Part shown: positions 18,327-27,557 of the stretch, in pieces
How the letters are laid out: every line of letters begins with the position of its first letter
How positions within the stretch are numbered: the stretch's first letter is position 1
Assembly: GCA_963808815.1 (NCBI GenBank)
Contig: CAWEGI010000004.1
Location: forward strand, 62,001 to 126,000
Source: DATBLE01 sp963808815
GTDB taxonomy: Bacteria; Actinomycetota; Thermoleophilia; Gaiellales; Gaiellaceae
Direction: 5' to 3'
DNA: 64,000 nucleotides
Translations under genes and position numbers: made by a program
Notes under the pieces: generated by a model
Database searches by the model: none
The model's input: only the letters and a program-made list of their open reading frames with translations
Told to the model about the DNA's origin: nothing

Positions 18327-19220
18327 GTGCGTGCCGACCGCATCAAGCAGACGCTGAAGAACGGCGTCTACCGCACGATCGGCGAGACCGCGACCGGCGT
18401 GGGCGCGGTCGACGGCGAGCAGGAGCGGACGCTCCGCGTGCTCATGTACCACAAGGTGAACGACGTCCCCGAGAACTCGGTCACCGTCCCGGTCGGGCGC
18501 TTCGACGAGCAGATGGCCCAGCTCGGTGAGCTCGGCTACCACCCGGTCGACCTCGACGCCGTGCTCGACCACTACCTGCAGGGGACGCCGCTGCCCTCGG
18601 GCGCCGTGCTGATCACCTTCGACGACGGCTATCGCGACAACCTCGAGAACGCGGCGCCGGTGCTGCAGAAGTACGGCTATCCGGCCGTCGTCTTCGTCCC
18701 CGTCGGCTACCTCGCGGGCAGGCGGCCCCTGCCGCACGACGAGCACCTGGCGGCGCGCGGCATCGTCAACCCGCCGCTCTCCTGGGACGACCTGGCCGAG
18801 CTCGAGGCGGCGGGAATCAGGGTCGAGTCGCACGGGATCGGCCACCGCCCCCTCGCCGACCTGGAGGTGGACGAGGCCGCGCGCGAGATCACGCTCTCGA
18901 AGCTCCGGCTCGAGGACCGCCTCCAACGGCCGGTGCGCGCGTTCGCCTACGTCAAGGGGTCGGAAGCCCACTACCGACTCGTCCACCTCAGCCTGCTCAA
19001 GCAGGCCGGCTACGACGTGGCCTTCACGTCGATCTCCGGCTCGAACGGCCTCGCCAGCGACCCGCTCCAGTTGCACCGCTACAACGTCGAGCCCTACCCG
19101 CCCCGGACGTTCGAGCTCGTCCTCTCCGGGGCGTGCGACCTGATCGCGGTGAAGGACACGGTCGCCGGCACGCACGCGCGCCGCATCTTCAACGCGGCGC
19201 TCGGCACCTCCAGCAAGTGA
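18327..19220 (+). CDS. Polysaccharide deacetylase (NodB/CE4 fold)
   Basis: 297 aa. The first NodB motif is VLITFDDGYRD, with the catalytic base and a metal-binding Asp. The second is ESHGIGHRPLAD, whose two His complete the metal site. VLMYHKV near residue 35 is typical of membrane- or cell-wall-directed CE4 enzymes. It would remove N- or O-acetyl groups from the glycan. No signal peptide is evident, so it may act on cytosolic lipid-linked intermediates or leave by another route. The stop overlaps the next GTG. Confidence 0.87.
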   Translation: MRADRIKQTLKNGVYRTIGETATGVGAVDGEQERTLRVLMYHKVNDVPENSVTVPVGRFDEQMAQLGELGYHPVDLDAVLDHYLQGTPLPSGAVLITFDDGYRDNLENAAPVLQKYGYPAVVFVPVGYLAGRRPLPHDEHLAARGIVNPPLSWDDLAELEAAGIRVESHGIGHRPLADLEVDEAAREITLSKLRLEDRLQRPVRAFAYVKGSEAHYRLVHLSLLKQAGYDVAFTSISGSNGLASDPLQLHRYNVEPYPPRTFELVLSGACDLIAVKDTVAGTHARRIFNAALGTSSK

Positions 19221-20095
19221 GCTCGTACGAGCTGGTCCCCTTCGACGCGTCCCACCGCGACGACTACATCCGCCTGCTCGCAGAGGCCTGGGGCGCTCGC
19301 GGGTTGACCACCGAGGAGTTCGAGTGGTGGTTCGGACGCAACCCCGAGGGGAGCATCCTGCGGACGGCGCTGGTCGACGGGCAGGTCGCCGGCGTCGGCG
19401 CGCACATGCTCGCGCGGATGGTGATCGGCGGCGAGGAGCGGCGGGTCTCGTTTTCCTGTCACGCGGTCACGTCACCGGCCGCGAGCGGGCGCGGGATCTT
19501 CACGGAGCTCCAGCGTGCGCTCGACCAGGCGGCCGAAGAGCAGGGCCTCGAGGTCGTGCTCGGCTTCGGCAACGAGGTGACGAACCCGGTGTTCTTCGAC
19601 CGGCTCCGCTGGTCGGACGTGGCGCACTATCGGATCTGGGCTCGGCCGGTCGTCCGGCAGGGTCGCGACGTGGCGGGCGCGCTCGACGCCGAGGGCGACG
19701 CAGCGATGCGCTGGCGGAATCACGTCGTCCGCGACGGGCGGTATCTCGGCTGGCGCTACGGCGACTCGCCGCGGCCGTACGTGACCGTTCGCTCCGACAA
19801 CGGCTACGCGGTCGTCTGGCCGTCGAAGCCGTTCGGCTCGCGGACGATCGCGGTGCTCTCCGACCTGGTCGCGCCGCAGAAGGAGGTGCCCGGCCTGCTG
19901 CGCCGGGCGGCTGGAGCGGCGCGGTCCCGGCTGATGTTCGGCCTGCCCGCACCCGGCCAGCGCGGCGCCTTCGCCAGAGCCGGGTTCGCGCCGACGCACC
20001 TGACCATGCACCTGATCGGCCGGGGCCTGAACGGGCCGCTCGACCTGGACCCGGCTGCCTGGCGCTTCACCCTCGGCGACGCGGACTACTACTGA
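19217..20095 (+). CDS. GNAT-fold acyltransferase-like protein
   Basis: 292 aa. The N-terminal half follows a GNAT pattern: a strand/helix start LVPFDASHRDDYIRLLAEAW, the strand VAGVGAHMLARMVIGG, and an acyl-CoA-binding-like turn in ASGRGIFTELQRALDQAAEEQ, then VVLGFGNEVTNPVFFDRL. The C-terminal part (NHVVRDGRYLGWRYGDSP onward) resembles the second half of tandem or extended GNAT proteins found in polysaccharide loci. It may acylate an amino sugar exposed by the neighbouring deacetylase (inference from order). It is coupled on both sides by overlapping start/stop codons. Confidence 0.7.
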   Translation: MSSYELVPFDASHRDDYIRLLAEAWGARGLTTEEFEWWFGRNPEGSILRTALVDGQVAGVGAHMLARMVIGGEERRVSFSCHAVTSPAASGRGIFTELQRALDQAAEEQGLEVVLGFGNEVTNPVFFDRLRWSDVAHYRIWARPVVRQGRDVAGALDAEGDAAMRWRNHVVRDGRYLGWRYGDSPRPYVTVRSDNGYAVVWPSKPFGSRTIAVLSDLVAPQKEVPGLLRRAAGAARSRLMFGLPAPGQRGAFARAGFAPTHLTMHLIGRGLNGPLDLDPAAWRFTLGDADYY

Positions 20096-21135
20096 TGCGG
20101 CTCGTCTTCGTCACCCAGCAGGTCGATCCCGGCCATCCTGCTCTGGCGGCGACGGTGCCGATGCTGCGCGCGCTCGCCGGGAAGGCGAGCGAGGTGGTCG
20201 TGTTGGCCGACCGGGCGCTCCCGGAGGTTCTGCCCGAGAACTGCCGCGTCCGGTCGTTCGGGTCGCGGACGCGGTTGGGGCGCGGGGCGAAGTTCGAGTC
20301 GGCGCTCGCCGCCGAGCTGGCGCGGCGGCCGAAACCGACGGCGGTGGTCGCGCACATGTGCCCGATCTACGCGGTGCTGGCGGCCCCGCTCGCCCGCCCG
20401 CTGGGGGTGAAGGTGTTGCTCTGGTACACGCACTGGAGCGTCTCGCGGACCCTGCGGATGGCCGAGCGGGTCTCGAACGACGTCCTCAGCGTCGACCGCC
20501 GCACGTTCCCGATCGACTCGCCGAAGGTGCACGGGATCGGGCACGGGATCGACCTCTCCGAGTTCGCCTGCCGGGACGGCGAGACGGCGCGCACCGATCT
20601 GCGTGTGCTCGTCCTCGGGCGCTACTCGCCGGCCAAGGGCCTCGACGTCGTGCTGAAGGCCGTCAGGCTCGCGCTCGACGACGGGCTGGATCTGCGGCTG
20701 GAGGCCTACGGGCCGGCGCTGAACCCGGAGGAACGGGCGCATCGCGGCGAGCTCGAGCGGCTGGTCGAGGAGCTCGACCTCGCGCGCCGGGTGAAGCTCG
20801 GCCACGCGGTGCTGCGCAGCGAGGTGCCGGGGCTGCTCGCACGTGCGGACGTGCTGGTCAACAACATGCGCGCGGGCGCGACCGACAAGGTGGTGTACGA
20901 GGCGTGCGCGAGCTGCACGCCGGCGATTGCGTCGAACCCGGCGTTCGACTCGCTCCTGCCGGACGAGCTCCGCTTCGGGCGGGAGGACCCGAGGTCGCTC
21001 GCCGACAGCCTGCTCGCGTTCGGCGCCCGGCCGGCCGAGGAGCGGCAGGGCCTCGGTCGCACGCTCCGCGATCGGGTCGCCGCCGAGCACTCGGTCGAGT
21101 CGTGGGCGAGAGCGGTCGTGGAGGCGGCCGCGTGA
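20095..21135 (+). CDS. GT4-family glycosyltransferase
   Basis: 346 aa, GT-B fold. It starts RLVFVTQQVDPGHPALAATV, has VLLWYTHWSVSRTLRMAE in the acceptor domain, VLVLGRYSPAKGLDVVLKAV at the hinge and a divergent donor motif, DKVVYEACASCTPAIASNPA, where the usual EGFG is replaced by RAGATDKVVYEA. The ATG overlaps the previous stop in ATGA. A repeat-bearing spacer follows it. Confidence 0.87.
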   Translation: MRLVFVTQQVDPGHPALAATVPMLRALAGKASEVVVLADRALPEVLPENCRVRSFGSRTRLGRGAKFESALAAELARRPKPTAVVAHMCPIYAVLAAPLARPLGVKVLLWYTHWSVSRTLRMAERVSNDVLSVDRRTFPIDSPKVHGIGHGIDLSEFACRDGETARTDLRVLVLGRYSPAKGLDVVLKAVRLALDDGLDLRLEAYGPALNPEERAHRGELERLVEELDLARRVKLGHAVLRSEVPGLLARADVLVNNMRAGATDKVVYEACASCTPAIASNPAFDSLLPDELRFGREDPRSLADSLLAFGARPAEERQGLGRTLRDRVAAEHSVESWARAVVEAAA

Positions 21136-21144
21136 AACGCGGCC

Positions 21145-21245
21145 GTGGGGAGGGTTCGGGAACCGGGAGGTTCCCCAGAGAAAAGGCGGCGAAGCCGCAC
21201 AGCGAGAAGGGGGCACGTGGGGGAAACAGGGTTTCCCCCACGGGA
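21145..21245 (-). repeat. Hairpin repeat, copy 2 (double hairpin)
   Basis: The main stem is perfect: CGTGGGGGAAAC (21216-21227) and GTTTCCCCCACG (21231-21242), loop AGG. Read on the minus strand it is followed by TGCCCCCTTC, matching the tail of copies 1 and 3. A second stem, GGGAACC (21158-21164) and GGTTCCC (21169-21175), sits beyond a GGCTTCGCC block. It occupies the only sizeable gap (139 bp) in this glycosyltransferase operon. Confidence 0.8.
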
Positions 21246-21274
21246 GCGCGCCGGAGGCTGCGCGACGCGGCAAC

Positions 21275-22381
21275 ATGACGGCGATGGACGGCACCCGTGT
21301 CCTCCACCTGCAGAAGGTCGCCGGCATCTCCGGGTCCGAGGCTCACCTGCTCTCGCTGCTGCCTCGGCTGCGGGAACGCGGCTGGGACATCCGGATGCTG
21401 ATGCTGCACGAGGACGAGCCCGGGGCATGGGACTTCGCCAGGGCGCTCGAGGCGAGGGGCGTGCCGCTCGACACGATGCGGCTGCGCGCCGACGTCGACC
21501 CGCTCGCGTTCTTCGAGCTCGGCGGCTACCTGGCCCGTCACCGGCCCGAGATCTTGCACACGCATCTCGTTCACGCCGACGCCTACGGCCAGATGGCCGG
21601 GCTGCTGGCGCGCGTCCCGGTGCGGTTCTCCACGAAGCACGGCTTCAACGAGTTCCGCGAGGGCAGGGCGTTCGCGCTCGGTGACCGCACGGTCGCGAGC
21701 CTCGCGCATGTGCACATCGCCATCTCCCGCGGGCTGGCGCGCTATCTGGCGAACACGGAGGGCTTCGCGGAGGACAGCTTCGAGATCGTCCACTACGGGA
21801 TCACGCCGAACGGCGAGCCGGCGCCGTACCCGGGCGACGCGCCTCGCCTGCTGTGCGTCGGGCGGTTGATTCCGATCAAGGGCCACATCGTGCTGCTGCG
21901 GGCCTTCGCGGCCGCGCGGCAGGAGGTCCCGGGTCTCGAGCTGGACGTCGCCGGCCGCGGCCCGCTCGAGCCGGCTCTCCGCGCGCTCGCCCGCGAGCTG
22001 GGTGTCGCCGACGCCGTCCGCTTCCTCGGCCATGTCACTCCGATCCAGAGCGCGATCGAGCGGGCCGCCGTCGTGGTCGTCCCCTCGATGGGCGAGGGCT
22101 TCGGGATGGTCGCGCTGGAGGCGATGGAGCGCGCCCGCCCGGTGATCGCCGCGGAGATCGGCGGCCTCGGCGAGCTCGTCCGCGACGGGGAGACGGGCAT
22201 CCTGGTCGCCCCCGGCGAGGCCGAGCCGCTGCGCCGCGCGATCGTCCGCCTGGCCGGGAACCTGGAGCTGGCCGCGCAGATGGGCCGGGCCGGCCGGGAC
22301 CGCGCGCTTCGCGACTTTCTCGAGGAGCGCTGCGTCGACCGGACGGAGATCCTCTACCGCTCGGCGCTGACCGAGGCGTAG
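21275..22381 (+). CDS. GT4-family glycosyltransferase
   Basis: 368 aa. VLHLQKVAGISGSEAHLLSL is the N-terminal glycine loop, HTHLVHADAYGQMAG and STKHGFNEFREGR lie in the acceptor domain, LLCVGRLIPIKGHIVLLRAF at the hinge, and the donor motif is VVPSMGEGFGMVALEAMERA (E..FG...LEA). It is closely similar in plan to the convergent gene at 22354, which shares the GISGSE/GIGGSE start and HTHLVH. The ATG at 21275 is preferred over the one nine bases on. The 3' end overlaps the convergent gene by 28 bases. Confidence 0.88.
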   Translation: MTAMDGTRVLHLQKVAGISGSEAHLLSLLPRLRERGWDIRMLMLHEDEPGAWDFARALEARGVPLDTMRLRADVDPLAFFELGGYLARHRPEILHTHLVHADAYGQMAGLLARVPVRFSTKHGFNEFREGRAFALGDRTVASLAHVHIAISRGLARYLANTEGFAEDSFEIVHYGITPNGEPAPYPGDAPRLLCVGRLIPIKGHIVLLRAFAAARQEVPGLELDVAGRGPLEPALRALARELGVADAVRFLGHVTPIQSAIERAAVVVVPSMGEGFGMVALEAMERARPVIAAEIGGLGELVRDGETGILVAPGEAEPLRRAIVRLAGNLELAAQMGRAGRDRALRDFLEERCVDRTEILYRSALTEA

Positions 22382-23415
22382 ACGGCCGCAGTCCGCTCCG
22401 CCATCCTCGCCACCGAGAACTCGCTCTGCGCTCTCGCCAGGCCGGCCTCGCCCATCGCAGCAGCTCGCGTCGGGTCGGCGAGCAGTCCGAGCACGGCCTC
22501 GGCCAGCGCTTCGGCGTCGTCCGGCGGCACGAGCACGCCCGTCTCGCCGTCGACGACGATCTCCGGCGCGGCGCTCACGCGCGTCGCCACCACCGGCTTC
22601 GCCGCCAGCATCGCCTCGAGGAGCGCAAGCCCGAAGCCCTCCCAGCGCGCCGGGTGGACAAGCAGCTCGGCGCGGCGGTACCACGACGCGACGTCGCCCA
22701 CGCGCCCCGGCAGGAACACGCCGTCGGCGGCCAGCCGCGCGCGCTCCGGGCCCTCGCCGAGCACGACCAGGACCGCCCGCGGCTCGATCTCGCGCACCTG
22801 TGCCAGCGCCCGGACCGCCACGTCCACGCCCTTCTGCTCTGCGAGCCGCGAGACGCACAGGAGGATCCGCGCCTCGTCCGGCAGCGACACGTCCGGGCCC
22901 TCCCCCCAGGGCGCCGGCAGGTCGTCGAGCCCGTAGGGGACGACCTCGATCTTCTCCGCCGGCAGGCCGACCGCCTGGACGCAGTACCGCCGCAACGCCT
23001 CCGAGATCGCGATCACGCGTCTCGCCCGCCGCGTGAGCAGCCGCTCGACGTGGCGGAACGGCCCGCGGCGGAACGGGTCGTCGTTGTGCTTGGTGGACAC
23101 GACCGGCACGGCGCCGGCACCGAGCCCGCCGTAGACGTCTCCGTGCACGAGATGCGTGTGGACGATGTCCGGCCGCAGTCGCGCGAGCTCCCGCCGGACA
23201 CGCCGCAGCAGCACGGGATCGATGTCTCGCGGGCACGGCAGCCGCACGGATTCGAGCCCGAGCTCCCGGTAGAAGGGCTCCACCGCCCAGCCCGGGTCGT
23301 CGAGCCCGAGGAAGACCGGCTCGATCCCGCGCTCCGAGAGCGCGGGCAGCAGCGTGAGCAGATGCCGTTCGGACCCGCCGATTCCCCGGATCCGGTGGAG
23401 GTGGACGACCCTCAC
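22354..23415 (-). CDS. GT4-family glycosyltransferase
   Basis: 353 aa. VVHLHRIRGIGGSERHLLTL forms the N-terminal loop. VHTHLVHGDVYGGLGAGAVP and STKHNDDPFRRGP lie in the acceptor domain, VSRLAEQKGVDVAVRAL at the hinge, and the donor motif is VHPARWEGFGLALLEAMLAA. It looks like a paralogue of the convergent gene ending at 22381. The GTG start has no visible SD. A GC-rich inverted repeat lies directly upstream (23424-23465). Confidence 0.9.
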   Translation of the reverse strand: MRVVHLHRIRGIGGSERHLLTLLPALSERGIEPVFLGLDDPGWAVEPFYRELGLESVRLPCPRDIDPVLLRRVRRELARLRPDIVHTHLVHGDVYGGLGAGAVPVVSTKHNDDPFRRGPFRHVERLLTRRARRVIAISEALRRYCVQAVGLPAEKIEVVPYGLDDLPAPWGEGPDVSLPDEARILLCVSRLAEQKGVDVAVRALAQVREIEPRAVLVVLGEGPERARLAADGVFLPGRVGDVASWYRRAELLVHPARWEGFGLALLEAMLAAKPVVATRVSAAPEIVVDGETGVLVPPDDAEALAEAVLGLLADPTRAAAMGEAGLARAQSEFSVARMAERTAAVYASVSAER

Positions 23416-23584
23416 GCCACAGGCCGCCTTCGGCTCCCGCCCGGCGGAGCCGGGCTCCGCCGAAGGCTGACGACGCTGGCGGCAGGATGCTGCGCCGGCG
23501 GCGCTTGTCCGTACTGACCTGTACTGTCCTGCGCGCCGTCGGCTTGCCTCCTTTGCCAGCGCCGCCCCTGTGACGTGAGGAACC
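23416..23584. other. Intergenic region with nested inverted repeats
   Basis: GCCTTCGGC (around 23429-23437) pairs with GCCGAAGGC further on, and between them GGAGCC and GGCTCC form a second stem. It separates two minus-strand genes and may act as a transcript end or processing site. There is no T-run, so intrinsic termination is not convincing. Confidence 0.4.
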
Positions 23585-24899
23585 TCACGCCGCCGTCCGC
23601 CTCCGGCGGTCGACGGCCCACCACACGGCCGCAGCCGCCGCCAGCGCGATCAGGAAGTCCCACGGCACCCGGTAACGGGTGGCGCCCGCGAACCCCATCG
23701 CCACCAGCGTTTGATACGCGAGCAGCACGACGCCGAGCAGCGCCAGCCGGCCCGGCAGCAGCCAGACGCCGAGGATCCCCAGCACGAAGATCGCGATCGA
23801 GTACGCCGGCTGCGACCCACTCGCGCAGCGTGTCGACCGCGCCGCCCGACTCGGCTCGCCCCTCGGTCCTGATCGCCTGCGGATCCCAGAGCATCCACGA
23901 CGCCTGCCCGGCCAGCTTCGCCTTCTCCCCCGGATGGTCGCGCCAGAACTGGAACACGAGATGGCGGTAGAAGCGCATGCGCGCGCACTCGTCCACGGGC
24001 AGGACCTTGCCGTAGACCTTGTAGTAGGCGCCGGCGAACTCGGGTGTGGGCGGCTCGTTCGGCAACGGCGGCACGTCGTCGATCCACTTCCCCTGAGCGA
24101 GGGTCTCGTACGTGTTCAGGTTGTTCGCCTTCCAGAGCGCCCGCGTGTCGGTGGTCAGCGTGAAGCAGCCGACCGACACCTTGTTCCGCACCACCCAGGG
24201 CACCAGGCCGAGCGCGCAGCCCGCGAGCACGACGCCGACCACCGCCCACGTCCTCGGCTCGCGCCCGACGAGGAACGCGCAGCAGATCAGCGGCAGGAAC
24301 AGGAGCCGCGTGTTGCCGAGGATCGCCAGCGCGAGCGTGATCCCCAGGACGGCACCGAGCCACAGCGACCGCCGGCCCGCCAGGATCATCGTCAGCAGCA
24401 CGATCGCGACCGCGAGGAACTGGTCGAGGATCTCGCGGTTCTCGTGCACGTCGTGCCAGACGAGGTACGGGTTCAGGGTCGCCACGCAGGCCGCGACCAG
24501 GCCGACCCGCTTCGAGACGAACCGCCGCCCGACCTCGTACACGAGCAGCGCGGTCCCGACCGCGACCGCGATCTGGATCAGGCCGACCGCCCACCACGAC
24601 CGCCCGAAGATCCAGTAGATCGGGATCAGGAACCACGCGTACAGCGGCTGCGTCCACGCGGTCGGATGGCCCGGGATGAACCCGAAGGTGCCCGTCTTGA
24701 CGAAGACCTGCGCGAGGTCGTCGCTCTTCTCGGTGAACGCGGTCAGGATGTCGCGGCGCTCGACCAGGAGCACGGCCAGCCTCGGTACCGCCGCAACGGC
24801 GGCGACGATCAGCCACGGGGGAAACGGCCGGTTTCCCCCGTGAGCCCCCTTCCGAGCTCCGCCGCTGGCTTCGCCACCGGCGCTCGCGGTCGACTTCAC
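23585..24899 (-). CDS. GT39-like multispan mannosyltransferase-type protein (one frameshift)
   Basis: About 437 aa after repair. At least nine hydrophobic segments follow the pattern of ArnT/PMT family lipid-dependent glycosyltransferases. An acidic residue pair lies in the first periplasmic loop (TEKSDDLAQVF), followed by GHPTAWTQPLYAWFLIP and later VRNKVSVGCFTLTTDT. Such enzymes use polyprenyl-phosphate sugars outside the membrane. One extra base in CCC at 23816-23818 breaks the frame; removing it joins DTLREW to SQPAYSIAIFVLGILG. The first 30 codons contain hairpin repeat copy 3, so the N-terminus (ARKGAHGGNRPFPPW) is unlikely to be ancestral. The GTG overlaps the asnB stop. Confidence 0.78.
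24814..24855 (+). repeat. Hairpin repeat, copy 3
   Basis: Perfect 12-bp arms CACGGGGGAAAC (24814-24825) and GTTTCCCCCGTG (24831-24842), loop of five, then AGCCCCCTTCC. A GGCTTCGCC block follows about 25 bases later, as in copy 2. It lies inside the 5' coding part of the GT39-like gene. Confidence 0.8.
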
Positions 24900-26802
24900 G
24901 GCATGCCGCCAGGTGCCGCGCCCGTCATGCCGGTCGCGGCGGCGAACATCCTTCCGCCCGGGGTGGAACCGGCAGCGTCCAGATGTTCGCGCTGCCAGAG
25001 CTCGAGCATCAGCAGGCACCAGAGCCGGTGCGCGTGGTCTGCCCGGCCGGAGACGTGCTCGTGCAACAGCCGGGCGACCGCGCCCGGCCTGAACAGCCCT
25101 CGTGCGCGGGCCGTCTCGTCGAGCAGGACGTCGCCCGCGAGCGTCCGCAGGTCCTCGCGGAACCAGCGCGCGATCGGGACCCCGAACCCGGTCTTGCCGC
25201 GGGTCGCGACGAGCGGCGGGAGAGCGTCGGCGAACGCCAGACGGAGCGCGACCTTGCCCCGGCGGCCGTCGACCTTCAGCTGGTCGGGCAGAGAGACGCC
25301 GAGCTCCAGGACACTGTGGTCGAGCAGCGGCGAACGCACCTCCAGCGAGTGCGCCATCGAGGCCAGGTCGGCCTTCAGGAGCAGGTCGCCGGGGAGGTAC
25401 GTGCGCACGTCGAGGCGCTGGAGGCCCGAGACGCCGCCGTCCGGCTCGCCCAGGAGCTCCCACGCAGGCTCGGCTTCACCACGAACCCCGGCTCCCACAG
25501 CTCCGCCCTCAGCGTCGGCCGGGAAGACCTCCATCAGCCGCCCGTAGCGGGTCTCCCTCGGCAGCGCCGCGACCTCGAACAGCCGGCCCGCACGGTTTGC
25601 GCGGGAGCGCGGCTCGCCCCGCCCTGCCCAGCGCAGGACGCGGGCCGCAGTCCGCGCACCCGGCAGCGCCACGCGGCCGGCCAGCCCGACCGCCGCGTAC
25701 CGCTCGTACCCGGCGAACGCCTCGTCGCCGCCGTCGCCGGTGAGCGCGACGGTCACGTGCTGCCGCGCCAGCTCGCTGACCACGAACTGCGGCAGCGCCG
25801 CCTCGTCTCCGAGCGGCTCGTCGAAGGCGCGCGCGAGCCGCGGGAGGAGCTCGGTCACGTCCGGCTCGACCACGATCTCCTCGTGCTCCGTGCCGTAACG
25901 CTCGGCGACGGCCCGGGCGTAGGCGCGCTCGTCGTACCGGTCGTCGCCGAACCCGACGGTGAAGGTGCGCACCTGCCGAGATGCCCGCGGCCATCTCGGC
26001 GACGACGACGCTCGAGTCGATGCCGCCGGAAAGCAGCGCGCCCAGCGGCACGTCGGCGACGAGGCGCCGCCGGACGGCCGCGCCGACAGTCTCCCGGACG
26101 CGCTCCAGCCACTCCTCGTCGCGGAGCTCATCCGCCCGCGGCTCCAGCGACCAGTACGGCTCCACCCGCACCGACTCGCCTTCGGCGACCAGCAGGTGGC
26201 CGGGCGGCAGCTTCTCGACCCCGCGCAGGGCAGTGCCCGTCGGCACGTACTGGAGCGCCAGGTAGGCATCGAGCGCGGCCGGGTCGAGCTCGCGCGAAAT
26301 GCCGGGCAGCCGGAGCAGCGCCTTCAGCTCGGAGGCGAACGCGAGCGTCCCGTCCGGAAGCCGCGTCCAGAGCAGCGGCTTCTTGCCGACGCGGTCGCGG
26401 GCGAGCACCAGCCGCTCCGGCCCGGCGTCCCAGAGCGCGATCGCGAACATCCCCTCTAGCGCGCGAGACGAACGCCGGCCCGGACTCCTCGTACAGGTGC
26501 GGGATCACCGGCGTGTCGCCGGAGCCGCGGACCTCGTGGCCGGCCAGCTCCGCCCGAAGCTCGCGGAAGTTGTAGAGCTCGCCGTTGAAGACGGCGACCA
26601 CGTCGCCGGACTCGTTCGCGACCGGCTGGCTGCCGGTGGCGAGGTCGATCACCTGGAGCCGGCGGTGTCCGAGCACGCAACGACCGAACGCGTCGACCGA
26701 ACCCTCGTCAGGCCCGCGATGGACGAGCGCGGCGTTCATCCGCTCGACGAGCGCCGGGTCGGGGGCGCCCGACGGAGCGAGCAGTCCGCAGATCCCGCAC
26801 AT
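24896..26802 (-). CDS. asnB: Asparagine synthetase (glutamine-hydrolysing), two frameshifts
   Basis: About 634 aa after repair, the usual AsnB length. Cys2 of MCGICGLL is the glutaminase nucleophile, and NGELYNFRELRAELAGH is the glutamine-binding strand. ALLSGGIDSSVVVAEMA is the PP-loop that binds ATP, and LTGDGGDEAFAGYERYAA is the synthetase active-site region. In polysaccharide loci such enzymes often amidate uronic acids or other carboxylates instead of making asparagine (family knowledge; use here is inferred). Frame breaks lie near 26457-26460 (one extra C) and 25976-25977 (CC for C). The ATG follows TAGGCT on the minus strand at a 9-base gap. Confidence 0.9.
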
Positions 26803-26832
26803 GGCGCGTCCAGCCTAGGGGAATATGCGGTC

Positions 26833-27557
26833 GTGCCGATCGTCTGTGCCGTCGTCTCCTGCCACGTCGAGCGGCCGCTCGACGACGCGGCCTGGACGGC
26901 CTTCTCCGCCCTCCAGGCGCGACGCCCCGCCGGGCTCGAGATCGCCGCGCTCGTGCGCCCTCCCGACCCCGCACGTGGGCGAGAGCGAGTCGCTCTGGCT
27001 CGCCCGCGCGCGCATCGCGGCCGCGAACGGCCCGTTCGGTCTGCACACGCACTGGGGCGGCCGCGAGCAGGCGCGCCCGACCGGACGGCGACCCGGCGGC
27101 GCTCGTGCGGGAGCAGGTCGCCTGGCTGCACGAGCGCGGACTGCGCCCGCGGCTCTTCGCCGGCGGAGGCTGGTACATGGACGAGGGTGTGGCGGCCGTG
27201 CTCGCCGAGCTCGGCCTCGCCGACTGCACTGCCACCGCCTTCCGACCCGTCGTACCTGGCCGCCGGAGCGCGCCTCGGCTCGCACTGGTCGAGCCGGCTC
27301 GACTTCGCCTCGGCGAGGCAGCCCTGATCGAGCTCCCGGTCACGCATTCGCTCGGCATGGCCGCGCGCGGGGCGCTCCGCCGCCTGCCTGACTACGTGCA
27401 CGTGTACTTCCACGACACGGACCTGCTGGATCGCCGGCGGGCGCGAGCGCTCGAGTGGGCGCTGAGGATCATCGGGCGCCGCCGTCGGCCGGAGCGCCTG
27501 GACCGCCTGGACGCCGAGCAGGAGCTCGAGTTCAGCGCAGCGGCTTCCGGCCTCTGA
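26833..27557 (+). CDS. Polysaccharide deacetylase-like protein (about five frameshifts)
   Basis: About 239 aa after repair. NodB-like features are FGLHTHWGG near residue 70, then LRPRLFAGGGWYMDEGVAAVLAELG and the C-terminal strand YVHVYFHDTDLLDRRRARAL. The classical TFDDG is absent, so it may be a divergent or inactive member. Extra bases are inferred at CCCC 26967-26970, CCC 27076-27078, CCC 27246-27248 and two within GCGCGC near 27268-27273. The total length (725 bp) then becomes divisible by three. It is convergent with the methyltransferase and overlaps it by 26 bases. Confidence 0.6.

Noticed and set aside
23424..23465. Intrinsic terminator between two minus-strand genes
   Set aside because: Good stem but no T-run on either strand; kept only as a described inverted repeat.
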